This document shows, one piece after another, positions 1-10,790 of a stretch of 64,000 nucleotides of DNA. The DNA comes from Coenobita brevimanus (lineage: Eukaryota; Arthropoda; Malacostraca; Decapoda; Coenobitidae): contig CM064670.1 in the NCBI GenBank assembly GCA_032717465.1, positions 20,401,637-20,465,636 of the forward strand, in the 5' to 3' direction. The notes beneath the pieces are model-generated. The model saw nothing but the letters and a program-made list of their open reading frames with translations, did not search any database and was not told where the DNA came from. Made by a program: the position numbers and the translations under genes. Position 1 is the first letter of the stretch. Every line of letters begins with the position of its first letter.

Positions 1-150
1 GAAACCATCTCAGACTGAACCCCAGCAACAAGGCCGTTCAGAGAATAGTGGCCAAGGTCCAAAACCGCAGAGGAAGGACTACAAACAAAACACTCAGAAA
101 CCTGAGTGGATGCGGTACAACAGGTACCCTAACCAGCAGCAGTATCAGCA

Positions 151-1338
151 TTGCAACCGACCATTGGGACTATCCTTTCAGCACTAGCTCAAAGGAGGCT
201 GGAGGCGAACGCAGCCTTCATTCCTCAGCAGCAGCACGGCGTTGTCGTCCCTAGCAGCACGGGTACTTCCCCACAGTTCACTAGTCCCACGGAGACAGTG
301 AAACCCTCTCCACAGATGGCCAATGCTACATCTCCCCAGGCAGTGAGGACGACCTTTCAAGTATCTAATTCTCAGGGCACCATGTTTGCTGCATTATTTA
401 TTCAGCAGCCTAATCAGTGGCTAGCTGCTTCCTCCACAGGCTCTCCCACAGGTGACAGTGCCTTCCTTGTTCAGCCAGGGTTTGTGGGAGGCATTCCTGT
501 GAAGGTCCTGAGTGATAATGGATTCTCAGGTTGCTCTGTCAAGCAGAGTCTAGTTCGGCCTGAGCAGTACACAGGTCGACAGATCCATGCTAACTTTATT
601 GATGGATCAGTGAGAATGTTCCCTGAGGCAAGTATCCAGGTGGCATCTCCATTTTACAGTGGTACGACAGTCACAGTTGTCATGGCAGAACCTTTATTTG
701 ACCTTATCATAGGCAATATTCCCGGTGCCAAGGATAGTTGCACTGAAGATGACGCTACTCAGACTTTGCCTACAGTAACACGAGCGAAGGCTGAGGCTCG
801 AAACTGTGTCACTCCAGTGACCATTGAAGCGCCACAAGATCTGATGTGTAGCCAACTTGTTGTTCAAGAACAACACTCCGTGCGAAAGAAACAAAATGGT
901 AGAACAACTGCCGTGCGAAAGAAACAAGATTGTAGAGTGATAAAATATTCACGGGCAGGTCAAGCCAAGTTCCTTCATAAACAAGGACGGCTCTACCGTG
1001 AGTCACGAACACCCGAGGGCGAGGTTCGACTGCAGTTTGTCGTTCCCACCAAGTACCGCCAAACAGTGTTAGAATGGGGTCATTGTTCAGCCTCAGGAGG
1101 TCATATGGGCAAAAGAAAGACCCAGGGCCGTATCAGAGCTGACTTTTTCTGGCCAGGGATGGAACGAGAAATAGATGGTTTTGTCCATTCCTGCAATGTG
1201 TGTCCACGTACCACTAATCAGGGACATGTCCTTATTGCGCCATTTGAAACCACACCCGTAATCTCTGAGTCAGTTGAGAGACAGGGCAGTGGTGAAGTAG
1301 GTGCAGACCTGATGTCTCGCCTGCTAACTGGTGAATGA
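151..1338 (+). CDS. Element C unit 1: protease-like plus integrase zinc-finger frame
   Basis: An open frame of 395 codons begins at a TTG inside the overlap with the gag frame; the first ATG is at 316. The first ~100 residues are Q/S/T/P-rich. A retropepsin-like segment follows, with the catalytic triad region reading SDNGFSG (about residues 121-127) instead of the usual D-T/S-G, and a later LIIGN motif. From about residue 300 an HHCC integrase zinc finger is visible (GHCSASGGHMGKRK, then FFWPG, then CNVC). The frame stops soon after, so no D,D-E core exists. The frame lies -1 relative to gag, which suggests expression by frameshift or loss of a base. As a retrotransposon product it would act in virus-like particles. 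The gag frame of this unit begins upstream of the window. Confidence 0.7.
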   Translation: MQPTIGTILSALAQRRLEANAAFIPQQQHGVVVPSSTGTSPQFTSPTETVKPSPQMANATSPQAVRTTFQVSNSQGTMFAALFIQQPNQWLAASSTGSPTGDSAFLVQPGFVGGIPVKVLSDNGFSGCSVKQSLVRPEQYTGRQIHANFIDGSVRMFPEASIQVASPFYSGTTVTVVMAEPLFDLIIGNIPGAKDSCTEDDATQTLPTVTRAKAEARNCVTPVTIEAPQDLMCSQLVVQEQHSVRKKQNGRTTAVRKKQDCRVIKYSRAGQAKFLHKQGRLYRESRTPEGEVRLQFVVPTKYRQTVLEWGHCSASGGHMGKRKTQGRIRADFFWPGMEREIDGFVHSCNVCPRTTNQGHVLIAPFETTPVISESVERQGSGEVGADLMSRLLTGE

Positions 1339-2405
1339 GATGGGCAACTCTTGTATGCTGTGTTCCGTAAGATAGGGGTTCTCAGAGATTTGAGTAATCC
1401 AAGGACCAGCCTGGTTCCCATTTAAAAGTGTAGATCTGACGTCTCACCCGTTGGCCCCACAGGACACAGTATGTCCAGGGACTGTCTGTACATACATGTA
1501 CCGTAAGTTAAGAGGGAGGTTCGAGAACCCAGTAGATACAGTCCGAGACTGTGTATGAATTACCTTGTGGAACGTCTCGAGCTGTGGGCCTCTCTGAGGA
1601 TTCCCGGAGAATGCGCAATATCCAAATGAGTGTTCACACCCACGGTGGGTATTAAAATATGACCTGCCCGGGATTGCGTAGGGATTCTCAGCTTCCTGTT
1701 ATTGGTCGTAAGTGTAGGGTTAGGTTAACCAGTAAACTGCCCGTTCTAAGAGATTTGAGCAATTCAAGAACTGACACGTTTCCTGGTTAATAAGTTAGCT
1801 TAACCAGTAAACTACAAGGGTTCTGAGAGATTTGTGAATCCTAAGACTACGTTTCCTGGTTAATAATGACATAGGTACTGATTGCTAAGCAGAGAGAGAG
1901 AGAAATGACACTTTTGATGCTCTACCTTGATTCCTTTCGCAGGCGCAGCTGGCGGGTGCAGCATTGCCATGGAGAACAGCTGATCGTCCCATACGCATGC
2001 TGCCGCCTCTTCTCTTCTGCCTTGTCGTCATCATTTATTTTTGGTCTGCATTATGTGATTTTACACGTAGGTACAGTTACACCACAACTGTCACACCTAC
2101 ACCGTGTATTAAATACATCACGCTACATAACAATTAGTGGTTAATGTAAATGTAGCGAACTTTTCGCTCAGTTTGACTTGAGTACAGGATTTTTCACTGT
2201 TGTCACGGAGTTTTTCCCTGAAGATTGCTTCTATTAACGTAAATACGAGTTTTTTTTTCGCTCACTGGCGACTGTGACTTTATCCTGTAGCAGGATAGCA
2301 CACACACACCACAGTCTGAATCTTGTGTTACTGAGTTAGGATTTATATATATGTATATTGAAAATTTTTTCTTGAGAAAAAAATTTCATTTTTTATGGTT
2401 CGTAA
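1339..2405 (+). other. Element C unit 1: 3' internal non-coding region
   Basis: No credible gene lies here; the ORF at 1905-2144 has no family features. The stretch holds two tandem stem-loop units, 1725-1790 and 1800-1863. Each is bounded by TTAACCAGTAAAC and GTTTCCTGGTTAA, which pair at 12 of 13 positions. A related CTCAGAGATTTGAGTAATCC segment lies at about 1380. An A-rich run and a T-rich stretch precede the LTR but no classical polypurine tract is evident. The same region recurs in units 2 and 3 (6059-7122 and 10791-11855). Confidence 0.6.
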
Positions 2406-3464
2406 TGTCACGAGTTGGCGCGAGTAAGTATTTGAATAAACTCGTGACATTAACTTTGGTCGGAAACCGCGAACTCTAGTGGAATCCTAGAATTTATTGC
2501 TCAGTTTAACCGCCACGTATTCACCTGATCGGGAGTGTTTTTCATGGCATTTTTCACTATTTCATAAGTGATCATCTTTGTGCGCAACATTTACCTCCGC
2601 CCCAGTGATATTGCGGGTGTGTATCTCTCACACTCGTTGGTCATTAGCAAGTGCGGCCACGACACTCGCCTCTCTCCCACGATTTGAATCAGTCAAGATC
2701 TGAGCGCTGCAGAAGCAGGTAGTGTGTGTGGCAGCGTCCTTCCTCAGCAATGACGCCTATTTTCCGCCGCCGCCGCCGTTGAATTCCCACCTAGCTTGAT
2801 TGGCGAGAGACTCAGCATGTGCAGTGTCTTTCCTCAGCAATGACGCCAAGTCATCCGCTTTTTCCACTTTTCTGAACAGTATTTCTTTTCGTTTTTTTCT
2901 GGGTTTAAGAGTTAGCTTTTGAGTGAGCGAGTGAGTGCGATCTCCTTATTTTGGATTCATCTTGAGACTCATGTAACGTTAATTTATTTTATTGTAATCA
3001 ATGAATTAACAGTTCTTTTTCTTGAGCTTAATGTAATGTAAATTCGTGTTTTATTTCTCCACGAGCTTATTTCACTTATAGCTCTTGGTTTGCATAAACG
3101 CTTTCCTATTCATAACTGGTACTCAGGCCAGTCCTTTTGTATTAAGCTTAAAATTCGTTGTGCAACCAGGAGTTAATGCATCGGCAAGAACGTGTTGTCA
3201 TTAATGGCATTAGTTATTGATTGTTAGGGGTGGAGTCACTTTCTCCAGAGGCCAACAGTACTACTAAATGGCACGTATGAATAATTAATCTCTGCTGTGT
3301 ACTGTTGAGAAAGATTATAAATTCTCATCCTTAGAGAATCGGCGAAGTAAGCTGGCATTTAGTAATCATTGCTTGATTTTCACAAATAAATTCTTTGTCC
3401 CTGTTCTCAAGTATTATTGAATATTATTCTTTAACATTACATACTTTTTCAAAACCCCGTGACA
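2406..3464 (+). repeat. Element C LTR, copy 1
   Basis: The repeat begins TGTCACG and ends CGTGACA, as expected for an LTR, and is followed by a primer-binding-like sequence. It starts with a hairpin: TGTCACGAGTT (2406-2416) is the exact reverse complement of AACTCGTGACA (2439-2449). A TATAAAT box is at 3316-3322 and an AATAAA signal at 3385-3390, in the order expected for U3-R-U5. Length is 1059 bp, against 1053 and 1056 bp for the other copies. The left boundary is less certain than the right because the polypurine tract is not obvious. Confidence 0.75.
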
Positions 3465-3782
3465 TTTGCCGACCTCATTCCAGGACATTAACTCATAGCT
3501 CAAAAGGTATTCATGAGACAATACTCACTCACTCATACTTAGGTATTTATCATTAAAGTCTATAGGCACTAACTTACTGGTGATTACTGATTCAGTTCTA
3601 TTAAATTTCGTAATAGGTTTCACAGACGGTTGTTTTTTTAATTTTCTTTCTTTACCAGTTTTATTAGATAAAACTGGTCACCACTAACCTGTGCCTATAT
3701 TCTTTATTCTTGATTATTGGCATCTTTCTTTGGAATTCCAGTCAGAACTGAGTCGCTAGTTCACTTAGATTGAGTTATCATT

Positions 3783-4907
3783 ATGTCTACCAGCGTCTAT
3801 GTTCATGAAGCCAAAGATAAGGGGCTTACAGACCCAAAGGAAGTAAAGAATTATGTCCTCTCTCGACTTAGTCACGAGCATCAACGCGAGAGCGATGCTC
3901 GTGAAGAGTGTAGAATCCGCCGCGAACACGAGCGTAAACAACTCGAACTCGAGTTAGAACATGAGCGAGAACAGCGTGAGGAACGAGAGACAGAACGTCA
4001 ATACGACTTACAACAATGCGAGAGAGAACGAGAACACTAACGTGCCGAGCGAGAAGCACGCGAAAAACATGAATTTGAAATGTTGAAGCTCAAGCGAGAT
4101 TCCTTGTCTTCAGACACATCTAGTGCAACTGGCCCAAGCTCCACGAGCGCTATCCCTGCACATATTATGGCGACCCCACACATCAAGCTTCCCCCATACA
4201 AGGAAGTCGAGCGAATCGAACCATACATAGCTCGTTTTGAAGACATGGCTCAACTTTACCAGCTGGATGATGCAGCTAAGCAGCTTCAGTTTCTTAGTCT
4301 GTTTGACGGCCCTGCCCTCGATATTCTCCACATAATTCGTGGAGACAATCTCATGTATGAGATGATGAAGGCCGCACTCGTCAAAGCATAAAGTCACACA
4401 GTTGAAGATGCCAAGAGTCAGCTCATGAGGGTGCTTTTATAGGAAAAAGCGACTGCCGTTCAGTTTGTTGACCGGCTGTCTGCTTACTTAGATGAGTGGA
4501 TGGAGAAAGATGAAATTCCTTCCACGTGTGAGGGGATAATTGACCTTAAGCTGCGCACGCAGCTAGAAAAGTCGTGGCCTGCTGAACTTATGGCTCAGCT
4601 TAAGATCTGCCAGGTAAGAGATGCCAACCAAATAGTGAAGAAGGCTGATGCATTTTTCACTGTATACGGGTTTCGAACTCGCAAGCAGCATGCCTGAAAC
4701 AGGAAACCTGATAATTCTGGGAAACCATCTCAGACTGAACCCCAGCAACAAGGCCGTTCAGAGAATAGTGGCCAAGGTCCAAAACCGCAGAGGAAGGACT
4801 ACAAACAAAACACTCAGAAACCTGAGTGGATGCGGTACAACAGGTACCCTAACCAGCAGCAGTATCAGCATTGCAACCGACCGTTGGGACTATCCTTTCA
4901 GCACTAG
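3783..4907 (+). pseudogene. Element C unit 2: gag-like gene with in-frame stops
   Basis: A single reading frame starts at ATG 3783 and keeps protein-like content to 4907, but is cut by stops at 4038 (TAA), 4389 (TAA), 4440 (TAG) and 4695 (TGA). The N-terminal part has a strongly charged R/E/Q/H heptad-like coiled coil (about residues 30-100). A capsid-like region follows (KLPPYKEVERIEPYIARFED, then LDDAAKQLQFLSLFDGPALD), and a Q/K/R-rich basic tail that could bind RNA. The same four stops recur in the next unit, so the element was already defective when the array formed. This unit has one heptad fewer than the next one. The frame overlaps the protease frame by 55 nt in the -1 direction; I see no standard slippery heptamer there. 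Confidence 0.7.
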
Positions 4908-6058
4908 CTCAAAGGAGGCTGGAGGCGAACGCAGCCTTCATTCCTCAGCAGCAGCACGGCGTTGTCGTCCCTAGCAGCACGGGTACTTCCCCACAGTTCA
5001 CTAGTCCCACGGAGACAGTGAAACCCTCTCCACAGATGGCCAATGCTACATCTCCCCAGGCAGTGAGTACGACCTTTCAAGTATCTAATTCTCAGGGCAC
5101 CATGTTTGCTGCATTATTTATTCAGCAGCCTAATCAGTGGCTAGCTGCTTCCTCCACAGGCTCTCCCACAGGTGACAGTGCCTTCCTTGTTCAGCCAGGG
5201 TTTGTGGGAGGCATTCCTGTGAAGGTCCTGAGTGATAATGGATTCTCAGGTTGCTCTGTCAAGCAGAGTCTAGTTCGGCCTGAGCAGTACACAGGTCGAC
5301 AGATCCATGCTAACTTTATTGATGGATCAGTGAGAATGTTCCCTGAGGCAAGTATCCAGGTGGCATCTCCATTTTACAGTGGTACGACAGTCACAGTTGT
5401 CATGGCAGAACCTTTATTTGACCTTATCATAGGCAATATTCCCGGTGCCAAGGATAGTTGCACTGAAGATGACGCTACTCAGACTTTGCCTACAGTAACA
5501 CGAGCGAAGGCTGAGGCTCGAAACTGTGTCACTCCAGTGACCATTGAAGCGCCACAAGATCTGATGTGTAGCCAACTTGTTGTTCAAGAACAACACTCCG
5601 TGCGAAAGAAACAAAATGGTAGAACAACTGCCGTGCGAAAGAAACAAGATTGTAGAGTGATAAAATATTCACGGGCAGGTCAAGCCAAGTTCCTTCATAA
5701 ACAAGGACGGCTCTACCGTGAGTCACGAACACCCGAGGGCGAGGTTCGACTGCAGTTTGTCGTTCCCACCAAGTACCGCCAAACAGTGTTAGAATGGGGT
5801 CATTGTTCAGCCTCAGGAGGTCATATGGGCAAAAGAAAGACCCAGGGCCGTATCAGAGCTGACTTTTTCTGGCCAGGGATGGAACGAGAAATAGATGGTT
5901 TTGTCCATTCCTGCAATGTGTGTCCACGTACCACTAATCAGGGACATGTCCTTATTGCGCCATTTGAAACCACACCCGTAATCTCTGAGTCAGTTGAGAG
6001 ACGGGGCAGTGGTGAAGTAGGTGCAGACCTGATGTCTCGCCTGCTAGCTGGTGAATGA
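4871..6058 (+). CDS. Element C unit 2: protease-like plus integrase zinc-finger frame
   Basis: This is the second copy of the 395-codon frame, with only a few residue differences from units 1 and 3 (for example R to S near residue 66 and Q to R near residue 377). The SDNGFSG protease motif and the HHCC zinc finger are unchanged. The frame is open from 4853, just after a TAA at 4850-4852, and opens with TTG at 4871 rather than ATG, overlapping the gag frame to 4907. Preservation of the frame in all three copies, while gag carries four shared stops, reflects either recent duplication or selection; the sequence alone cannot separate these. Confidence 0.7.
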   Translation: MQPTVGTILSALAQRRLEANAAFIPQQQHGVVVPSSTGTSPQFTSPTETVKPSPQMANATSPQAVSTTFQVSNSQGTMFAALFIQQPNQWLAASSTGSPTGDSAFLVQPGFVGGIPVKVLSDNGFSGCSVKQSLVRPEQYTGRQIHANFIDGSVRMFPEASIQVASPFYSGTTVTVVMAEPLFDLIIGNIPGAKDSCTEDDATQTLPTVTRAKAEARNCVTPVTIEAPQDLMCSQLVVQEQHSVRKKQNGRTTAVRKKQDCRVIKYSRAGQAKFLHKQGRLYRESRTPEGEVRLQFVVPTKYRQTVLEWGHCSASGGHMGKRKTQGRIRADFFWPGMEREIDGFVHSCNVCPRTTNQGHVLIAPFETTPVISESVERRGSGEVGADLMSRLLAGE

Positions 6059-7122
6059 GATGGGCAACTCTTGTATCCTGTGTTCGTAAGATAGGGGTTC
6101 TCAGAGATTTGAGTAATCCAAGGACCAGCCTGGTTCCCATTTAAAAGTGTAGATCTGACGTCTCACCCGTTGGCCCCACAGGACACAGTATGTCCAGGGA
6201 CTGTCTGTACATACATGTACCGTAAGTTAAGAGGGAGGTTCGAGAACCCAGTAGATACAGTCCGAGACTGTGTATGAATTACCTTGTGGAACGTCTCGAG
6301 CTGTGGGCCTCTCTGAGGATTCCCGGAGAATGCGCAATATCCAAATGAGTGTTCACACCCACGGTGGGTATTAAAATATGACCTGCCCGGGATTGCGTAG
6401 GGATTCTCAGCTTCCTGTTATTGGTCGTAAGTGTAGGGTTAGGTTAACCAGTAAACTGCCCGTTCTAAGAGATTTGAGCAATTCAAGAACTGACACGTTT
6501 CCTGGTTAATAAGTTAGCTTAACCAGTAAACTACAAGGGTTCTGAGAGATTTGTGAATCCTAAGACTACGTTTCCTGGTTAATAATGACATAGGTACTGA
6601 TTGCTAAGCAGAGAAAGAGAGAAATGACACTTTTGATGCTCCACCTTGATTCCTTTCGCAGGCGCAGCTGGCGGGTGCAGCATTGCCATGCAGAACAGCT
6701 GATCGTCCCATACGCATGCTGCCGCCTCTTCTCTTCTGCCTTGTCGTCATCATTTATTTTTGGTCTGCATTATGTGATTTTACACGTAGGTACAGTTACA
6801 CCACAACTGTCACACCTACACCGTGTATTAAATACATCACGCTACATAACAATTAGTGGTTAATGTAAATGTAGCGAACTTTTCGCTCAGTTTGACTTGA
6901 GTACAGGATTTTTCACTGTTGTCACGGAGTTTTTCCCTGAAGATTGCTTCTATTAACGTAAATACGAGTTTTTTTTCGCTCACTGGCGACTGTGACTTTA
7001 TCCTGTAGCAGGATAGCACACACACACCACAGTCTGAATCTTGTGTTACTGAGTTAGGATTTATATATATGTATATTGAAAATTTTTTCCTGAGAAAAAA
7101 TTTCATTTTTTATGGTTCGTAA

Positions 7123-8175
7123 TGTCACGAGTTGGCGCGAGTAAGTATTTGAATAAACTCGTGACATTAACTTTGGTCGGAAACCGCGAACTCTAGTGGA
7201 ATCCTAGAATTTATTGCTCAGTTTAACCGCCACGTATTCACCTGATCGGGAGTGTTTTTCATGGCATTTTTCACTATTTCATAAGTGATCATCTTTGTGC
7301 GCAACATTTACCTCCGCCCCAGTGATATTGCGGGTGTGTATCTCTCACACTCGTTGGTCATTAGCAAGTGCGGCCACGACACTCGCCTCTCTCCCACGAT
7401 TTGAATCAGTCAAGATCTGAGCGCTGCAGAAGCAGGTAGTGTGTGTGGCAGCGTCCTTCCTCAGCAATGACGCCTATTTTCCGCCGCCGCCGCCGTTGAA
7501 TTCCCACCTAGCTTGATTGGCGAGAGACTCAGCATGTGCAGTGTCTTTCCTCAGCAATGACGCCAAGTCATCCGCTTTTTCCACTTTTCTGAACAGTATT
7601 TCTTTTCGTTTTTTTCTGGGTTTAAGAGTTAGCTTTTGAGTGAGCGAGTGAGTGCGATCTCCTTATTTTGGATTCATCTTGAGACTCATGTAACGTTAAT
7701 TTATTTTATTGTAATCAATGAATTAACAGTTCTTTTCTTCAGCTTAATGTAAATTCGTGTTTTATTTCTCCACGAGCTTATTTCACTTATAGCTCTTGGT
7801 TTGCATAAACGCTTTCCTATTCATAACTGGTACTCAGGCCAGTCCTTTTGTATTAAGCTTAAAATTCGTTGTGCAACCAGGAGTTAATGCATCGGCAAGA
7901 ACGTGTTGTCATTAATGGCATTAGTTATTGATTGTTAGGGGTGGAGTCACTTTCTCCAGAGGCCAACAGTACTACTAAATGGCACGTATGAATAATTAAT
8001 CTCTGCTGTGTACTGTTGAGAAAGATTATAAATTCTCATCCTTAGAGAATCGGCGAAGTAAGCTGGCATTTAGTAATCATTGCTTGATTTTCACAAATAA
8101 ATTCTTTGTCCCTGTTCTCAAGTATTATTGAATATTATTCTTTAACATTACATACTTTTTCAAAACCCCGTGACA
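7123..8175 (+). repeat. Element C LTR, copy 2
   Basis: It has the same TGTCACG...CGTGACA ends and the same terminal hairpin as copy 1. It differs by small indels, such as the loss of several bases near 7740, and by few substitutions. It serves as the 3' LTR of one unit and the 5' LTR of the next. Confidence 0.75.
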
Positions 8176-8200
8176 TTTGGCGACCTCATTCCAGGACATT
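8176..8200 (+). promoter_or_regulatory. Element C primer-binding-like site
   Basis: Directly after the LTR end comes TTTGGCGACCTCATTCC. TGGCGACC matches the start of primer sites reported for tRNA-Arg in some arthropod Gypsy elements; the match beyond 8 nt is not clear. Copy 1 has TTTGCCGACC at the same place (3465-3474), a likely point mutation. Element A carries the same TTTGGCGACCTC core next to its 5' LTR, which suggests a related clade. Confidence 0.5.
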
Positions 8201-8493
8201 AACTCATAGCTCTAAAGGTATTCATGAGACAATACTCACTCACTCATACTTAGGTATTTATCATTAAAGTCTATAGGCACTAACTTACTGGTGATTACTG
8301 ATTCAGTTCTATTAAATTTCGTAATAGGTTTCACAGACGGTTGTTTTTTTAATTTTCTTTCTTTACCAGTTTTATTAGATAAAACTGGTCACCACTAACC
8401 TGTGCCTATATTCTTTATTCTTGATTATTGGCATCTTTCTTTGGAATTCCAGTCAGTACTGAGTCGCTAGTTCACTTAGATTGAGTTAGCGTT

Positions 8494-9639
8494 ATGTCTA
8501 CCAGCGTCTATGTTCATGAAGCCAAAGATATGGGGCTTACAGACCCAACGGAAGTAAAGAATTATGTCCTCTCTCGACTTAGTCACGAGCATCAACGCGA
8601 GAGCGATGCTCGTGAAGAGTGTAGAATCCACCGCGAACACGAGCGAGAACAACGCGAACACGAGCGTAAACAACTCGAACTCGAGTTAGAACATGAGCGA
8701 GAACAGCGTGAGGAACGAGAGAGAGAACGTCAATACGACTTACAACAATGCGAGAGAGAACGAGAACACTAACGTGCCGAGCGAGAAGCACGCGAAAAAC
8801 ATGAATTTGAAATGTTGAAGCTCAAGCGAGATTCCTTGTCTTCAGACACATCTAGTGCAACTGGCCCAAGCTCCACGAGCGCTATCCCTGCACATATTAT
8901 GGCGACCCCACACATCAAGCTTCCCCCATACAAGGAAGTCGAGCGAATCGAACCATACATAGCTCGTTTTGAAGACATGGCTCAACTTTACCAGCTGGAT
9001 GATGCAGCTAAGCAGCTTCAGTTTCTTAGTCTGTTTGACGGCCCTGCCCTCGATATTCTCCACATAATTCGTGGAGACAATCTCATGTGTAAGATGATGA
9101 AGGCCGCACTCATCAAAGCATAAGGTCACACAGTTGAAGATGCCAAGAGTCAGCTCATGAGGGCGCTTTTATAGGAAAAAGCGACTGCCGTTCAGTTTGT
9201 TGACCGGCTGTCTGCTTACTTAGATGAGTGGATGGAGAAAGATGAAATTCCTTCCACGTGTGAGGGGATAATTGACCTTAAGCTGCGCACGCAGCTAGAA
9301 AAGTCGTGGCCTACTGAACTTATGGCTCAGCTTAAGATCTGCCAGGTAAGAGATGCCAACCAAATAGTGAAGAAGGCTGATGCATTTTTCACTGTATACG
9401 GGTTTCGAACTCGCAAGCAGCATGCCTGAAACAGGAAACCTGATAATTCTGGGAAACCATCTCAGACTGAACCCCAGCAACAAGGCCGTTCAGAGAATAG
9501 TGGCCAAGGTCCAAAACCGCAGAGGAAGGACTACAAACAAAACACTCAGAAACCTGAGTGGATGCGGTACAACAGGTACCCTAACCAGCAGCAGTATCAG
9601 CATTGCAACCGACCATTGGGACTATCCTTTCAGCACTAG
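8494..9639 (+). pseudogene. Element C unit 3: gag-like gene with in-frame stops
   Basis: The frame starts at ATG 8494 and has the same architecture as the unit 2 gag: charged coiled coil, capsid-like region and basic Q/K/R-rich tail. The stops seen in unit 2 recur at the equivalent places (8770, 9121, the TATAGG stop near 9172, and 9427). The coiled coil carries one extra 7-residue repeat built on E-R-E-Q-R-E-H, a 21 bp expansion. There is no CCHC zinc knuckle. The C-terminal frame ends at 9637-9639 inside the overlap with the protease frame. Confidence 0.7.
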
Positions 9640-10790
9640 CTCAAAGGAGGCTGGAGGCGAACGCAGCCTTCATTCCTCAGCAGCAGCACGGCGTTGTCGT
9701 CCCTAGCAGCACGGGTACTTCCCCACAGTTCACTAGTCCCACGGAGACAGTGAAACCCTCTCCACAGATGGCCAATGCTACATCTCCCCAGGCAGTGAGG
9801 ACGACCTTTCAAGTATCTAATTCTCAGGGCACCATGTTTGCTGCATTATTTATTCAGCAGCCTAATCAGTGGCTAGCTGCTTCCTCCACAGGCTCTCCCA
9901 CAGGTGACAGTGCCTTCCTTGTTCAGCCAGGGTTTGTGGGAGGCATTCCTGTGAAGGTCCTGAGTGATAATGGATTCTCAGGTTGCTCTGTCAAGCAGAG
10001 TCTAGTTCGGCCTGAGCAGTACACAGGTCGACAGATCCATGCTAACTTTATTGATGGATCAGTGAGAATGTTCCCTGAGGCAAGTATCCAGGTGGCATCT
10101 CCATTTTACAGTGGTACGACAGTCACAGTTGTCATGGCAGAACCTTTATTTGACCTTATCATAGGCAATATTCCCGGTGCCAAGGATAGTTGCACTGAAG
10201 ATGACGCTACTCAGACTTTGCCTACAGTAACACGAGCGAAGGCTGAGGCTCGAAACTGTGTCACTCCAGTGACCATTGAAGCGCCACAAGATCTGATGTG
10301 TAGCCAACTTGTTGTTCAAGAACAACACTCCGTGCGAAAGAAACAAAATGGTAGAACAACTGCCGTGCGAAAGAAACAAGATGGTAGAGTGATAAAATAT
10401 TCACGGGCAGGTCAAGCCAAGTTCCTTCATAAACAAGGACGGCTCTACCGTGAGTCACGAACACCCGAGGGCGAGGTTCGACTGCAGTTTGTCGTTCCCG
10501 CCAAGTACCGCCAAACAGTGTTAGAATGGGGTCATTGTTCAGCCTCAGGAGGTCATATGGGCAAAAGAAAGACCCAGGGCCGTATCAGAGCTGACTTTTT
10601 CTGGCCAGGGATGGAACGAGAAATAGATGGTTTTGTCCATTCCTGCAATGTGTGTCCACGTACCACTAATCAGGGACATGTCCTTATTGCGCCATTTGAA
10701 ACCACACCCGTAATCTCTGAGTCAGTTGAGAGACGGGGCAGTGGTGAAGTAGGTGCAGACCTGATGTCTCGCCTGCTAGCTGGTGAATGA
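9603..10790 (+). CDS. Element C unit 3: protease-like plus integrase zinc-finger frame
   Basis: This is the third copy of the 395-codon frame. It keeps the D-N-G protease motif and the integrase HHCC finger and ends a few dozen residues after the finger. Small differences from the other copies (C to G near residue 261, T to A near residue 301) show the copies are distinct and not an assembly echo. Protease and integrase finger are separated by only ~110 residues. That spacing could be the native order of GMR1-like elements or the result of deleting RT and RNase H. Confidence 0.7.
   Translation: MQPTIGTILSALAQRRLEANAAFIPQQQHGVVVPSSTGTSPQFTSPTETVKPSPQMANATSPQAVRTTFQVSNSQGTMFAALFIQQPNQWLAASSTGSPTGDSAFLVQPGFVGGIPVKVLSDNGFSGCSVKQSLVRPEQYTGRQIHANFIDGSVRMFPEASIQVASPFYSGTTVTVVMAEPLFDLIIGNIPGAKDSCTEDDATQTLPTVTRAKAEARNCVTPVTIEAPQDLMCSQLVVQEQHSVRKKQNGRTTAVRKKQDGRVIKYSRAGQAKFLHKQGRLYRESRTPEGEVRLQFVVPAKYRQTVLEWGHCSASGGHMGKRKTQGRIRADFFWPGMEREIDGFVHSCNVCPRTTNQGHVLIAPFETTPVISESVERRGSGEVGADLMSRLLAGE

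Noticed and set aside
694..1012. Minus-strand frames of 67-77 codons repeated at 5414-5732 and 10146-10464
   Set aside because: They recur only because the element C unit is repeated, and they lie opposite the protease-integrase frame; no family features.
4853..4907. A programmed -1 frameshift site between gag and protease of element C
   Set aside because: The 55 nt overlap allows it, but no standard X-XXY-YYZ heptamer in the gag frame and no clear downstream pseudoknot were found; a base loss explains it equally well.
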